Assembly: GCA_039196715.1 (NCBI GenBank)
Contig: JBCCUP010000037.1
Coordinates: 1-42,741 of the forward strand
Source of the DNA: Pseudomonadota bacterium
Lineage (GTDB): Bacteria > Pseudomonadota > Gammaproteobacteria > CALCKW01
Reading direction: 5' to 3'
Length of the DNA stretch: 42,741 nt
The notes beneath the pieces are model-generated. The model searched no databases. It saw only the letters and a list, made by a program, of their open reading frames with translations, and was not told the origin of the DNA. How positions within the stretch are numbered: the first letter of the stretch is position 1; each line of letters begins with the position of its first letter. This document shows positions 35,631 through 42,741 of the stretch, one piece after another. Both the position numbers and the translations under genes were made by a program.

Positions 35631-36099
35631 TTATACTAACGGTGTGCGCACCCCCCAGCGGGTCGGTGCGTCCAGGGCCAACCGGCGGTACCCGTGCGTG
35701 CCCTGCCGCGTCCAGTCGATCTTACCGGGGTCGAGTTCGCGCACCACGTGGGCCGGGTTGCCAACCATCAGGTGCCCGGCTGGCGCGACCCAGTCGGTTC
35801 GCGTTCTCGCCAGTGTGGCAGCCGTGCAGGATGGCGCCGTGGCCGATGTGACCGTGGTCTTCGCCGGTCGCGTCTTCCCCCGGGACGTTGTGCGCGACAC
35901 AGGTCTTCTGGAAATGGGCTGCTCGGCTCAGGCGCGCGCGACCGAAATCGCCGCGCAGCACACTGTTCGGGCCGATGTCGCATTCGGGCCCGATGATCAC
36001 GTCCCCGACGAGCACGGCCGTCGGGTGCACGTAGCCGCCGGGGTCGACGACCGGTCGCAGGCCGGCAACGCTGTAGACCTGCGCCGCGTCAGGTCGCAT
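35631..36099 (-). pseudogene. paaY: Disrupted paaY-like gamma-carbonic anhydrase/hexapeptide protein
   Basis: Two frames together recall PaaY, a left-handed beta-helix (hexapeptide) protein of phenylacetate clusters. From 36099, one frame gives GLRPVVDPGGYVHPTAVLVG, GDFGRARL, a metal-ligand-like CVAHNVPGED and GHIGHGAILHGCHTGENA. Near 35780-35800 homology jumps to another frame, which continues GHLMVGNPAHVVRELDPGKIDWTRQGTHGYRRL. About 30 family residues between the parts (the NAVVMDGA-to-IPPRSLV turns) are missing, so a deletion changed the frame. The start overlaps the paaE stop by eleven bases, as in an intact operon. A sequencing deletion is an alternative explanation. Confidence 0.78.
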
Positions 36100-37177
36100 C
36101 GAAATCGAGTTCGAGCCGGTTGGACGTGGGTTCGAGTTGGCACGCGAGCACAAAGCCGGCTTCCACTTCCCACGGCTCGAGCGAGTAGTTCACCCGCATG
36201 CTGGCGTCGCCGCCGAGTTGCTTGCAACGGCAGGTGCAACACATGCCACCGTTGCAAGACCAGGGCAACTCGATACCGTTGCGGCGGGCGGCATCGAGCA
36301 CGCTCGCGTCGGAGGCCTCGAGCGAGAATACCCGACTCGCGCCGTCGAGGTGCACGGTGACTTCGCAGCCCTGTTGAACGTCTGCACCGCGCGGTGTCGG
36401 CGCGTCGGCCGGGTCGCCATCGGCCTCCTGGCTGTCGGTCGTGAACCGCTCGTGGTGAATGTGATCGGGGGTCAGACCGGCGTCGGCAAGCGCGGTCTCC
36501 AGGCCGCTGATGAACGCACCCGGACCGCACAGGTACGCGCTGTGCACCTGGGCCGGATCGAGGTAACCGCTGTCGATGACGTCGCGCAATTTGTCGCCGT
36601 CGAGACGACCGGCGTGCAGTGCCACATCCTGGGGTTCACGCGAGAGGAAGTGCATGACATCAAAGCGTTCAAGGTGGCGGTTCTTGAGGTCGTTCAGCGC
36701 GTCTCTGAACATCACCGAGGTGGTGTCACGGTTGCCGTAAAACAGCGACACACGGCTGTCGGGTTCGATCGCCAACACACTGGCCGCGATCGAGAGCACG
36801 GGTGTGATGCCGGAGCCGGCGGCAAACAACGCGTAGTGGCGCGCACGGGAAGCGTCCGGATTGAAACCGAAATGACCGAACGGCTGCATCACTTCCAGCG
36901 CATCGCCCGCTTGCAACACGGTGTTGGCGTAGGTCGAAAATCGCCCGCCTGGAACCGCCTTGATGCCGACGGACAACAGTCGGTCAGCCGGTGTGGAGCA
37001 GATCGAGTACGGGCGTCGCACGTCCTCGCCCTCGAGCACCGCTCGCAGCGTGATGTATTGACCGGGCTGAAAGGCGAATGTATTTCGCAGTGCGTCCGGC
37101 ACGACCAGACTCACGCACACGGCGTCGGGTGTCTCGCGCTGCACCTTGTCGACTGTGAGGGTATGAAAACCTGACAT
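36089..37177 (-). CDS. paaE: Phenylacetyl-CoA epoxidase reductase PaaE
   Basis: A 362-residue electron-transfer subunit. The FAD domain has RPYSICS (about 55-61), the NADPH domain has AAGSGITPVLS, and the C-terminal ferredoxin domain carries a plant-type 2Fe-2S site with Cys308, Cys313, Cys316 and Cys346 (C-x4-C-x2-C-x29-C). It passes electrons from NADPH to the diiron site of PaaA. The ATG start lies 24 bases after paaD. All redox motifs are intact. Last functional gene of the paaABCDE unit. Confidence 0.95.
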   Translation of the reverse strand: MSGFHTLTVDKVQRETPDAVCVSLVVPDALRNTFAFQPGQYITLRAVLEGEDVRRPYSICSTPADRLLSVGIKAVPGGRFSTYANTVLQAGDALEVMQPFGHFGFNPDASRARHYALFAAGSGITPVLSIAASVLAIEPDSRVSLFYGNRDTTSVMFRDALNDLKNRHLERFDVMHFLSREPQDVALHAGRLDGDKLRDVIDSGYLDPAQVHSAYLCGPGAFISGLETALADAGLTPDHIHHERFTTDSQEADGDPADAPTPRGADVQQGCEVTVHLDGASRVFSLEASDASVLDAARRNGIELPWSCNGGMCCTCRCKQLGGDASMRVNYSLEPWEVEAGFVLACQLEPTSNRLELDFDAT

Positions 37178-37201
37178 GGTCTGATCCGGTGGCGGCGCCG
37201 T

Positions 37202-37720
37202 TCAGCCGAACTGGCGGTGGCACTTGAAATAGTCAAAGGGTTCGTGGCACCGACGGCACCGGTACTGCGCTTTGCACGGCGTCGAGCCGAATGCGGCGAG
37301 CTGTTCGGTGTCAACGCTGGCGCACCGTGGACATGCGACCTCGGGCTGATCGAACAGCGCGTCCGGGTCGGGTGTGCGGACCACCGGCGGCGCGATGCCA
37401 TAGGCACGCAATTTTTCTCGGCCCGCGTCGCTGATCCAGTCGGTGGTCCAGGCTGGACTGAGTTGCGTGACGACGCGAGCCCGGTAGCCGGCTTTGCGCA
37501 ACGCGCTCGCGACCATCGCCTCGATCATCGCGGTGGCGGGGCAACCGGAGTAGGTGGGTGTAACGGTCGCGACCACAGCGCCATCGGCCTCCACGCGCAC
37601 CGCGCGCAGTATGCCAAGGTCGGCTACCGTGACACAGGGCACTTCCGGGTCGGGTACCGCTGCGGCCACGGCCCAGGCCTCGCGTTGGCGGGCGGCGCTG
37701 TCGAAAGAGGCGACGTTCAC
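37202..37720 (-). CDS. paaD: Phenylacetyl-CoA epoxidase assembly protein PaaD
   Basis: A 172-residue protein with an N-terminal MIP18/DUF59 domain (VPDPEVPCVTVADLGILRAV, then VTPTYSGCPAT) and a C-terminal four-cysteine zinc-ribbon-like part (CPRCASVDTEQL and CRRCHEPFDYFKCH). It is required for the epoxidase in vivo and is thought to help with iron-sulfur or diiron maturation. The start is GTG, five bases after the paaC stop. Size and domain order are as in known PaaD (PaaJ in older naming). Confidence 0.93.
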   Translation of the reverse strand: MNVASFDSAARQREAWAVAAAVPDPEVPCVTVADLGILRAVRVEADGAVVATVTPTYSGCPATAMIEAMVASALRKAGYRARVVTQLSPAWTTDWISDAGREKLRAYGIAPPVVRTPDPDALFDQPEVACPRCASVDTEQLAAFGSTPCKAQYRCRRCHEPFDYFKCHRQFG

Positions 37721-37725
37721 ATCGG

Positions 37726-38481
37726 CTACCAGGTCTGGCCCGGGTGGCTGCGCTGCAGGTACTGCATTTCGGCGAGCAGGAATCCGAGAAATTCGGTGTG
37801 CAGTCCCGCGCGGCCGCCGCGCTGGCCGGGGACATCGGCGTCGGGCAACGCAAGGGTCGCCCGCGTGAAAACGGATTCGATGTCCGCCTGCCAGTCCGCG
37901 CGAATCGTGCTCGGGGCAACCGCGACACCCGCTTCGACCAAGGCGCTCAAATCGGCGTTGCAGTCGAACAGTTCGTCGGTGTACCGGTGCAGGCTGTCGA
38001 CGGCCTCGGCCATGCGGCGCGCGGATTCGTCCGTGCCGTCACCGAGTCGCACCACCCACTCGGCACTGTGGCGCCGGTGGTATTGCATCTCGACCGTCGC
38101 CTTGGCGGCAATTGCGGCAATCTGTGGGTCGGTCGAGTGCGTGAGGGCAGCCCAGTAACGTTGCATGAAAGCGGCGTAGTAGAACTGACGCAGCACGGTG
38201 TGGGCGAAATCGGTGTTCGGGCGCTCGAGCAGCAGCAGGTTGCGGAATTCGCGTTCGGTGCGCAGGTACGCCAACTGGTCCTCGTCGCGGCCGAGCCCCT
38301 CGACTTCTGCGGCGTACTGATACAGATTGCGGGCCTGACCGACCAGGTCGAGTCCCATGTTGGCAAGCGCGAGTTCCTCCTCGAGCGCGTGCGCCTTGCC
38401 GGTCCATTCGCTCAGGCGGTGGCCGAGCACGAGCTGGTCGTCAGCCCAGGCAATCAGGGTGTTGAAGAGCGCCTGCTGCAT
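37726..38481 (-). CDS. paaC: Phenylacetyl-CoA epoxidase structural subunit PaaC
   Basis: A 251-residue all-helical ferritin-like protein, the non-catalytic partner of PaaA in the PaaABCE complex. Typical segments are LIAWADDQLVLGHRLSEWTGKAP-like N-terminus (LGHRLSEWTGKAHALEE), LANMGLDLVGQARNLYQYAAE and MQYHRRHSAEWVVRLGDGT. Its ATG overlaps the paaB stop (TAATG), so translation is coupled. Length is close to the E. coli protein (248). Confidence 0.95.
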   Translation of the reverse strand: MQQALFNTLIAWADDQLVLGHRLSEWTGKAHALEEELALANMGLDLVGQARNLYQYAAEVEGLGRDEDQLAYLRTEREFRNLLLLERPNTDFAHTVLRQFYYAAFMQRYWAALTHSTDPQIAAIAAKATVEMQYHRRHSAEWVVRLGDGTDESARRMAEAVDSLHRYTDELFDCNADLSALVEAGVAVAPSTIRADWQADIESVFTRATLALPDADVPGQRGGRAGLHTEFLGFLLAEMQYLQRSHPGQTW

Positions 38482-38768
38482 TACATGTGACCCACGTCGT
38501 CCGGGATGTCGTAGAACGTGGGATGGCGGTAGATCTTGTCCGACGTCGGTTCGAACAGCATGTCCTTGTCGGCGGGGTCGGAGGCCGTGATTGCGCCCGC
38601 CGGCACGACCCAGATCGAGACGCCTTCACCGCGACGGGTGTACACATCGCGTGCAGCCTGCAGGGCCAGCGTCGCGTCAGTTGCGTGCACCGAACCGACG
38701 TGGCGGTGGTGCAGGCCTTGTCGTGCGCGGATGAACACCTCCCACAGCGGCGTGTTGGGCGTGGTCAC
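38481..38768 (-). CDS. paaB: Phenylacetyl-CoA epoxidase subunit PaaB
   Basis: A 95-residue protein, the usual length of PaaB, with [20 protein letters not shown] and [20 protein letters not shown] typical of the family. It bridges PaaAC heterodimers in the complex. It starts with GTG overlapping the paaA stop (GTGA) and its stop overlaps paaC, so it is tightly coupled on both sides. Confidence 0.95.
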   Translation of the reverse strand: MTTPNTPLWEVFIRARQGLHHRHVGSVHATDATLALQAARDVYTRRGEGVSIWVVPAGAITASDPADKDMLFEPTSDKIYRHPTFYDIPDDVGHM

Positions 38769-39769
38769 GATGCAGCCTCGAGCGCCACAGCGCGTGCGGC
38801 GTTTTTCTCGGCGTAGGCGGCGGCAGCTTCCCTGACCCAGGCGCCGTCTGCGTGGGTCTTGCGGCGGGCGGCGAGCCGATCGCGGTTGCAGATGCCGTCA
38901 CCTTTGACCACTCGCCAGAACTCATCCCAATCGATTGCCCCGAAGTCGTAGCCACCTGCGCCGTCGTTCTTCTCGGCGTTCCACGACAGGTCCGGGTCGG
39001 GGACTGTCAGCCCCAGTTTCTCGGCTTGTGGCACGGTGGCGTCGACAAACTTCTGGCGCAGATCGTCGTTGGAGAACCGCTTGATCTTCCACGCCATGGA
39101 TTGCTCGCCGTGTGCGGATTCGCTGTCGTGCGGCCCGAACATCATCAGAGAAGGCCACCACCAACGGTTGAGTGCGTCTTGCGCCATCGCCCGTTGTTCA
39201 TCCGAGCCGTTGGCCAGCACCATCACGATTTCGTAGCCCTGGCGCTGGTGGAAGCTCTCTTCCTTGCACACGCGGATCATGGCGCGTGCGTAGGGGCCGT
39301 AACTGCACCGGCACAGCGGAATCTGGTTCATGATCGCAGCGCCGTCGACCAACCAACCGATCGCGCCGATGTCTGCCCAACTCAACGTGGGGTAGTTGAA
39401 GATCGACGAGTACTTGGCCTTGCCCGACAGCATGTCGTCGATCAGCGATTCGCGCGAGGCGCCCAGGGTTTCGGCCGCGGCGTAGAGGTACAGGCCATGT
39501 CCACCCTCGTCCTGGACCTTGGCGAGCAACGCGGCCTTGCGTTTGAGCGAGGGCGCGCGCGTGATCCAGTTACCCTCGGGCAGCATGCCGACAATCTCGG
39601 AATGGGCGTGCTGGCTGATCTGCCTGAGCAAGGTGCGGCGGTATCCCGCTGGCATCGGGTCGTTGGCTTCGATCTTCTCCTCGTTGTCGATCCGCGCCTG
39701 GAACGCGTCCAGGAACGCCTCGTCCTCGTGGGTCTCACCGTTGGCACCAATCAGGCCTTGTGAGTACAT
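38765..39769 (-). CDS. paaA: Phenylacetyl-CoA epoxidase catalytic subunit PaaA
   Basis: A 334-residue diiron oxygenase that converts phenylacetyl-CoA to its 1,2-epoxide. Diiron-type ligands are visible as E58, the EGGH motif (E88, H91) and the ESFH motif (E171, H174). Substrate-site stretches include [23 protein letters not shown] and [15 protein letters not shown]. The ATG at 39769 follows CAGGAGA; an in-frame ATG at 39820 lies beyond the predicted transcription start and is rejected. It heads the paaABCDE unit, right after a sigma-70-type promoter and an inverted repeat. Confidence 0.96.
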   Translation of the reverse strand: MYSQGLIGANGETHEDEAFLDAFQARIDNEEKIEANDPMPAGYRRTLLRQISQHAHSEIVGMLPEGNWITRAPSLKRKAALLAKVQDEGGHGLYLYAAAETLGASRESLIDDMLSGKAKYSSIFNYPTLSWADIGAIGWLVDGAAIMNQIPLCRCSYGPYARAMIRVCKEESFHQRQGYEIVMVLANGSDEQRAMAQDALNRWWWPSLMMFGPHDSESAHGEQSMAWKIKRFSNDDLRQKFVDATVPQAEKLGLTVPDPDLSWNAEKNDGAGGYDFGAIDWDEFWRVVKGDGICNRDRLAARRKTHADGAWVREAAAAYAEKNAARAVALEAAS

Positions 39770-39806
39770 GCGCTGTCTCCTGGTATCAGGCGAGGGTGTC
39801 AGGCGA

Positions 39807-39835
39807 ATATTATGTGACAAATTTCAATTCGTCAA
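39807..39835 (-). promoter_or_regulatory. Sigma-70 promoter for paaABCDE
   Basis: On the minus strand, TTGACG (39830-39835) and TAATAT (39807-39812) are exactly 17 bases apart. Transcription would start near 39800, about 30 bases before the paaA ATG. It lies in the 82-base gap between paaX and paaA. Confidence 0.78.
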
Positions 39836-39850
39836 TCTAATAATTGTCAC
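39814..39850. promoter_or_regulatory. Inverted repeat overlapping the paaA promoter, probable PaaX operator
   Basis: Perfect seven-base arms GTGACAA (39814-39820) and TTGTCAC (39844-39850) flank 23 bases. One arm sits in the promoter spacer next to the -10 box and the other just upstream of the -35. A repressor bound across both would cover the promoter. PaaX is the obvious candidate because it is encoded next door, but its binding here is inferred. Confidence 0.6.
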
Positions 39851-39851
39851 G

Positions 39852-40724
39852 CTAGAAGCGTGCCGAGACCGTGGCTGAACCGTCCGCGAGCCACGGTGTG
39901 TCGGTGGCGCTGTCCAGCCAGTGTTCGCTCCGGGGCGTCCAGCGGCGGTAGAGGCGAGCCGCGGTGTCGCGGGCCCTTGCGCGGTGCACCAGCGTCGGCG
40001 CCAGATCATCCGGCAGCTGCGGGTCGCGCAGCACGACACGTCGGTAGGCGTGGATCAACAAGGTGCGCAGGGCCGCGCACTGAGCGCCGTCGTCGGGGGC
40101 AGGTGGTTCGAGCCAGGGGTCGACGTCTGCGATGAACTGTTGGTAGAGCGCATCGAGTGCAACCAGGTCGAAAGCGCGCTCGAGCAGTGCCGGTGGCAAG
40201 GGGCCAGGTGCCGTCTCGGTGCGCAGAAAATGCACGCCTTCCGCGTCGGGCAGTGGGCGCATCGGCCTGTTTTCGGGGCGCAGAAACACCGTGTCGTCGA
40301 GCGCACCAAACCCGGTATTGCGCAGCAGGCTGCGCAGTTGCTTACGCCCTTTGCCCGCGTTCAATGTGGTGATTGCAAGGGCCCAACGCTCGGCAAATGC
40401 CGGCGGGTTGCGCGCGTAGATCCGCTCGCCGGCATCGGTGAAGGTCGACAACCCCGGGGAGTCGAGCCGGTAGTCACTTCGGCGTCCCCGGCGTTCGCGC
40501 ACCAGCCAGCCGTCTCGCGTAAGGCGCGCGATCGCGGTGCGCACCGTTGTCGCGTCCACACCACACTCGGCGAGCACGGCGACGATCACCGACAGCGGCA
40601 CACACCCGCCTCGCGGTAATCCGCTGTCGCCGAAGAAAGTGATGATGAGCGACCAGGCCTTCAACGGCTGCCGTCGGTGCAAGCGGGCCGCGAGGTCTGC
40701 GGCAGCGCGGGGCGGAGAAGACAT
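39852..40724 (-). CDS. paaX: Phenylacetate-responsive repressor PaaX
   Basis: A 290-residue PaaX-family regulator. The N-terminal winged helix is recognisable in WSLIITFFGD and ATTVRTAIARLTRDGWLVRERRGRRSDYRL. The C-terminal domain has the GFGALDDTVFLRPEN and LYQQFI segments common in PaaX. Members repress paa genes until phenylacetyl-CoA binds. The ATG has no strong ribosome site. It lies immediately upstream of paaA on the same strand. The four-base helix-turn-helix surroundings and size (about 300 in E. coli) fit well. Confidence 0.9.
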   Translation of the reverse strand: MSSPPRAAADLAARLHRRQPLKAWSLIITFFGDSGLPRGGCVPLSVIVAVLAECGVDATTVRTAIARLTRDGWLVRERRGRRSDYRLDSPGLSTFTDAGERIYARNPPAFAERWALAITTLNAGKGRKQLRSLLRNTGFGALDDTVFLRPENRPMRPLPDAEGVHFLRTETAPGPLPPALLERAFDLVALDALYQQFIADVDPWLEPPAPDDGAQCAALRTLLIHAYRRVVLRDPQLPDDLAPTLVHRARARDTAARLYRRWTPRSEHWLDSATDTPWLADGSATVSARF

Positions 40725-40830
40725 CGGCTGAATGACTGGGGGGTGTCAGCGGCATTGTGGCACGTCGGAAGGGGGCTCGCGCACCGGGTGGCGAACCAAG
40801 ATGGTGCATCAGCAGCGCAGACCCAAAAAA

Positions 40831-40847
40831 CGCACTGAAAAAGTGCG
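40831..40847. promoter_or_regulatory. NtrC-type binding site 1
   Basis: CGCACTGAAAAAGTGCG: inverted hexamers around five bases, close to the NtrC pattern TGCAC-N7-GTGCA. Its centre is 32 bases (about three helical turns) from the second site. Confidence 0.65.
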
Positions 40848-40862
40848 TCCATATCATCTCCA

Positions 40863-40879
40863 TGCACTTAATAAGTGCA
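40863..40879. promoter_or_regulatory. NtrC-type binding site 2
   Basis: TGCACTTAATAAGTGCA is a perfect 17-base palindrome matching the NtrC consensus TGCAC-N7-GTGCA. It lies about 97 bases upstream of the predicted glnK transcription start, a normal enhancer distance. Confidence 0.8.
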
Positions 40880-40911
40880 AATAGCCATATTCTACGCGCC
40901 TGTAATTCTCA

Positions 40912-40924
40912 TAAAGTATTGATA
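40912..40924 (-). promoter_or_regulatory. IHF consensus site
   Basis: On the minus strand TATCAATACTTTA matches the IHF consensus WATCAA-N4-TTR at every fixed position. It lies between the NtrC sites and the sigma-54 promoter, where a DNA bend would help NtrC reach the polymerase. Confidence 0.6.
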
Positions 40925-40942
40925 TATATAGTAAAAAAGGGC

Positions 40943-40958
40943 TGGCACAGCGGTTGCG
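40943..40958 (+). promoter_or_regulatory. Sigma-54 promoter for glnK-amtB
   Basis: TGGCACAGCGGTTGCG matches the sigma-54 consensus: TGGCAC (40943-40948) and TTGC (40954-40957), with GG and GC ten bases apart. Transcription would start near 40968, leaving a leader of about 25 bases before glnK. Confidence 0.88.
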
Positions 40959-40965
40959 ACATTGA

Positions 40966-41331
<366 letters not shown>

Positions 41332-41343
41332 AAGGGGACGACC

Positions 41344-42591
41344 ATGGAATCGACAGTAACTGAACTCGCCTATGCGCTCGACACCTTCTACTTCCTGGTG
41401 TCGGGTGTGCTGGTCATGTGGATGGCCGCCGGCTTCGCCATGCTCGAGGCGGGCCTGATCCGCGGCAAGAACACCGCGGAGATCCTCACCAAGAACGTGG
41501 CCCTGTTTGCCATCGCCTCGATCATGTACCTGCTCATGGGCTACGCGCTGATGTACCCGGGCGAGGCCGTCAGCGCCTACTGGCCGGGCTTCGGCTCCCT
41601 GATCCCGGAGGACAACACGGTCGAGGCCGTGCTCGCCAGCGGCGGCGACACCTACTACTCGGGCTACTCGGACTTCTTCTTCCAGGTGGTGTTCGTCGCC
41701 ACAGCGATGTCCATCGTCTCCGGCGCGGTCGCCGAGCGGATGAAGCTGTTCGCCTTCCTCGCGTTTGCGGTGGTCATGTGCGGCTTCATCTACCCGCTTC
41801 AGGGCTACTGGAAGTGGGGCGGCGGCTTCCTCGATGCGGCCGGTTTCCAGGATTTCGCAGGTTCTGCGGTGGTGCACATGTGCGGTGCCATGGCGGCCCT
41901 GACTGGCGCAGTGCTGGTCGGTGCACGCAAGGGCAAGTACAGGGAAGACGGTTCCATAGCACCGATTCCGGGTGCCAACCTGCCGCTGGCGACACTCGGT
42001 ACCCTGATCCTCTGGATGGGCTGGTTCGGTTTCAACGGGGGTTCGGAGCTCAAGGTGTCTGATGTCGGTGAGGCCAACGCCGTTGCCCGTGTCTTCGTCA
42101 ACACCAACGCCGCCGCCGCCGGTGGTGTGGTGGCCGCCCTGATCACCTCGGTCATGATGTTCCGCAAGGCCGACCTGACCATGGTGCTCAACGGCGCCCT
42201 CGCAGGCCTGGTGTCGATCACGGCCGAGCCGCTCGCGCCGACGCCGCTGCTCTCGACGGTCATCGGCGCTGCCGGTGGCGTGCTCGTGGTGTTCTCGATC
42301 GTGACCTTTGACAAGATGCGTGTCGACGACCCGGTCGGTGCGATCTCGGTGCACGGAGTGTGCGGTATCTGGGGCGTTCTCGCGGTCCTGCTGAGCAACG
42401 GCGATGCAACCGTCGGCGGCCAGCTTCTCGGTCTCGTGGTCATCGGTGGCTGGGTGCTCGTTGCCAGCACCGTGACCTGGCTGGTGATCAAAGCGGTGAT
42501 CGGGCTGCGCATTTCCGAAGAGGAAGAGTATGCCGGTGCCGACATCTCGGAGTGCGGCCTCGAAGCCTACCCCGAATTCGCACCCCGCTGA
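41344..42591 (+). CDS. amtB: Ammonium transporter AmtB
   Basis: A 415-residue membrane protein with about eleven spans. The twin histidines that line the pore are His178 (AVVHMCGA) and His337 (ISVHGVCG). Other family hallmarks are GFAMLEAGLIRGKN, SGAVAERMKL, LGTLILWMGWFGFNGGSE and the central FVNTNAAAAGG. No obvious cleavable signal peptide is present. GGGGA precedes the ATG, and the gene follows glnK by 12 bases, the classic pair. It should import ammonium at low concentration and be shut by GlnK. Confidence 0.96.
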   Translation: MESTVTELAYALDTFYFLVSGVLVMWMAAGFAMLEAGLIRGKNTAEILTKNVALFAIASIMYLLMGYALMYPGEAVSAYWPGFGSLIPEDNTVEAVLASGGDTYYSGYSDFFFQVVFVATAMSIVSGAVAERMKLFAFLAFAVVMCGFIYPLQGYWKWGGGFLDAAGFQDFAGSAVVHMCGAMAALTGAVLVGARKGKYREDGSIAPIPGANLPLATLGTLILWMGWFGFNGGSELKVSDVGEANAVARVFVNTNAAAAGGVVAALITSVMMFRKADLTMVLNGALAGLVSITAEPLAPTPLLSTVIGAAGGVLVVFSIVTFDKMRVDDPVGAISVHGVCGIWGVLAVLLSNGDATVGGQLLGLVVIGGWVLVASTVTWLVIKAVIGLRISEEEEYAGADISECGLEAYPEFAPR

Positions 42592-42603
42592 GCGTGCTTC
42601 ACA

Positions 42604-42627
42604 GCGCGTGCCTGGTTGGGCACGCGC
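42604..42627 (+). other. First of two hairpins after amtB
   Basis: Perfect nine-base stem GCGCGTGCC / GGCACGCGC with a six-base loop, followed only by TT. It is not a terminator by itself but could protect the 3-prime end or pause polymerase before the next hairpin. Confidence 0.55.
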
Positions 42628-42646
42628 TTGCCTCTGCAAGCCTCAG

Positions 42647-42675
42647 CCCGGCGTCGTTCAGACGCCGGGTTTTTT
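42647..42675 (+). terminator. Rho-independent terminator after amtB
   Basis: Perfect nine-base stem CCCGGCGTC / GACGCCGGG with a five-base loop (GTTCA), followed directly by six T residues. It ends the glnK-amtB unit. Confidence 0.92.
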
Positions 42676-42682
42676 GTTTGGT

Positions 42683-42741
42683 TCATCGCGCTTTACCGGG
42701 AAACGCGTCTTTGATCTTCAGGAAGAAGTACTCAGTGTCCC
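42683..42741 (-). CDS. Possible 3-prime end of a minus-strand gene
   Basis: On the minus strand a frame enters from the window edge and ends with TGA at 42683, reading DTEYFFLKIKDAFPGKAR. The mix of residues looks protein-like and the stop lies just beyond the amtB terminator, as expected for a convergent gene. Only 18 residues are visible, so no family can be given. Confidence 0.35.
   Translation of the reverse strand, partial: DTEYFFLKIKDAFPGKAR

Noticed and set aside
35639-35900. 89-codon minus-strand frame as an independent gene
   Set aside because: Its second half is the C-terminal piece of the broken paaY; its first part is the paaY region read out of frame.

Overview
The window comes from a high-GC gammaproteobacterium. 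Two things point there. The flagellar gene order (flaG-fliS-fliT-fleQ-fleS-fleR-fliEFGHIJKLMNOPQR-flhB-flhA-flhF-flhG-fliA) and its FleQ/FleSR/sigma-54/FliA hierarchy match the polar-flagellum regulon known from Pseudomonas and Vibrio. The glnE-ilvE and glnK-amtB pairs also fit. I cannot name the genus from sequence reading alone.

Layout. (1) 1-2.4 kb: a visibly lower-GC, gene-poor stretch with one secreted TPR protein on the minus strand and one possible 51-residue membrane protein; the rest shows no convincing gene. (2) 2.4-26.7 kb: a nearly uninterrupted plus-strand flagellar cluster of 26 genes. It starts with a sigma-28-like promoter and has sigma-54 consensus elements before fleS, fliK and fliL. 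A strong terminator separates fliK from fliL, and another closes the cluster after fliA. FleQ is the master activator and FleS/FleR the second-tier two-component system. FliE-FliN build the basal body and switch, FliOPQR/FlhAB with FliHIJ form the export gate and ATPase, FlhF/FlhG set flagellar place and number, and FliA drives late genes. Flagellin (fliC), the cap gene fliD, motor stators and chemotaxis genes are not in the window. (3) 26.7-30.0 kb: a large secreted protein with beta-propeller, diheme cytochrome c, putative Ig-like and C-terminal sorting segments, followed by a tiny overlapping ORF. (4) 30.0-35.3 kb: a lone FbpC-type ABC ATPase, divergent from glnE-ilvE, then a convergent csrA-like gene. 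(5) 35.6-40.7 kb (minus strand): paaX, then paaABCDE, the ring-epoxidising phenylacetyl-CoA monooxygenase, followed by a broken paaY. (6) 40.8-42.7 kb: a textbook NtrC/IHF/sigma-54 promoter driving glnK-amtB, with tandem hairpins after amtB.

The genes are mostly well-known families. I did not find a clearly new multi-gene system. The observations most worth following are the propeller/diheme/sorting-signal protein, the disrupted paaY, the isolated csrA with GGA motifs in its leader, the long acidic N-terminal extensions on FliL/FliM/FliN, the flagellin- and cap-less start of the cluster beside low-GC DNA, and the compact paaA promoter/operator. All family assignments rest on reading motifs and on recall of family sequences; no database search was possible.
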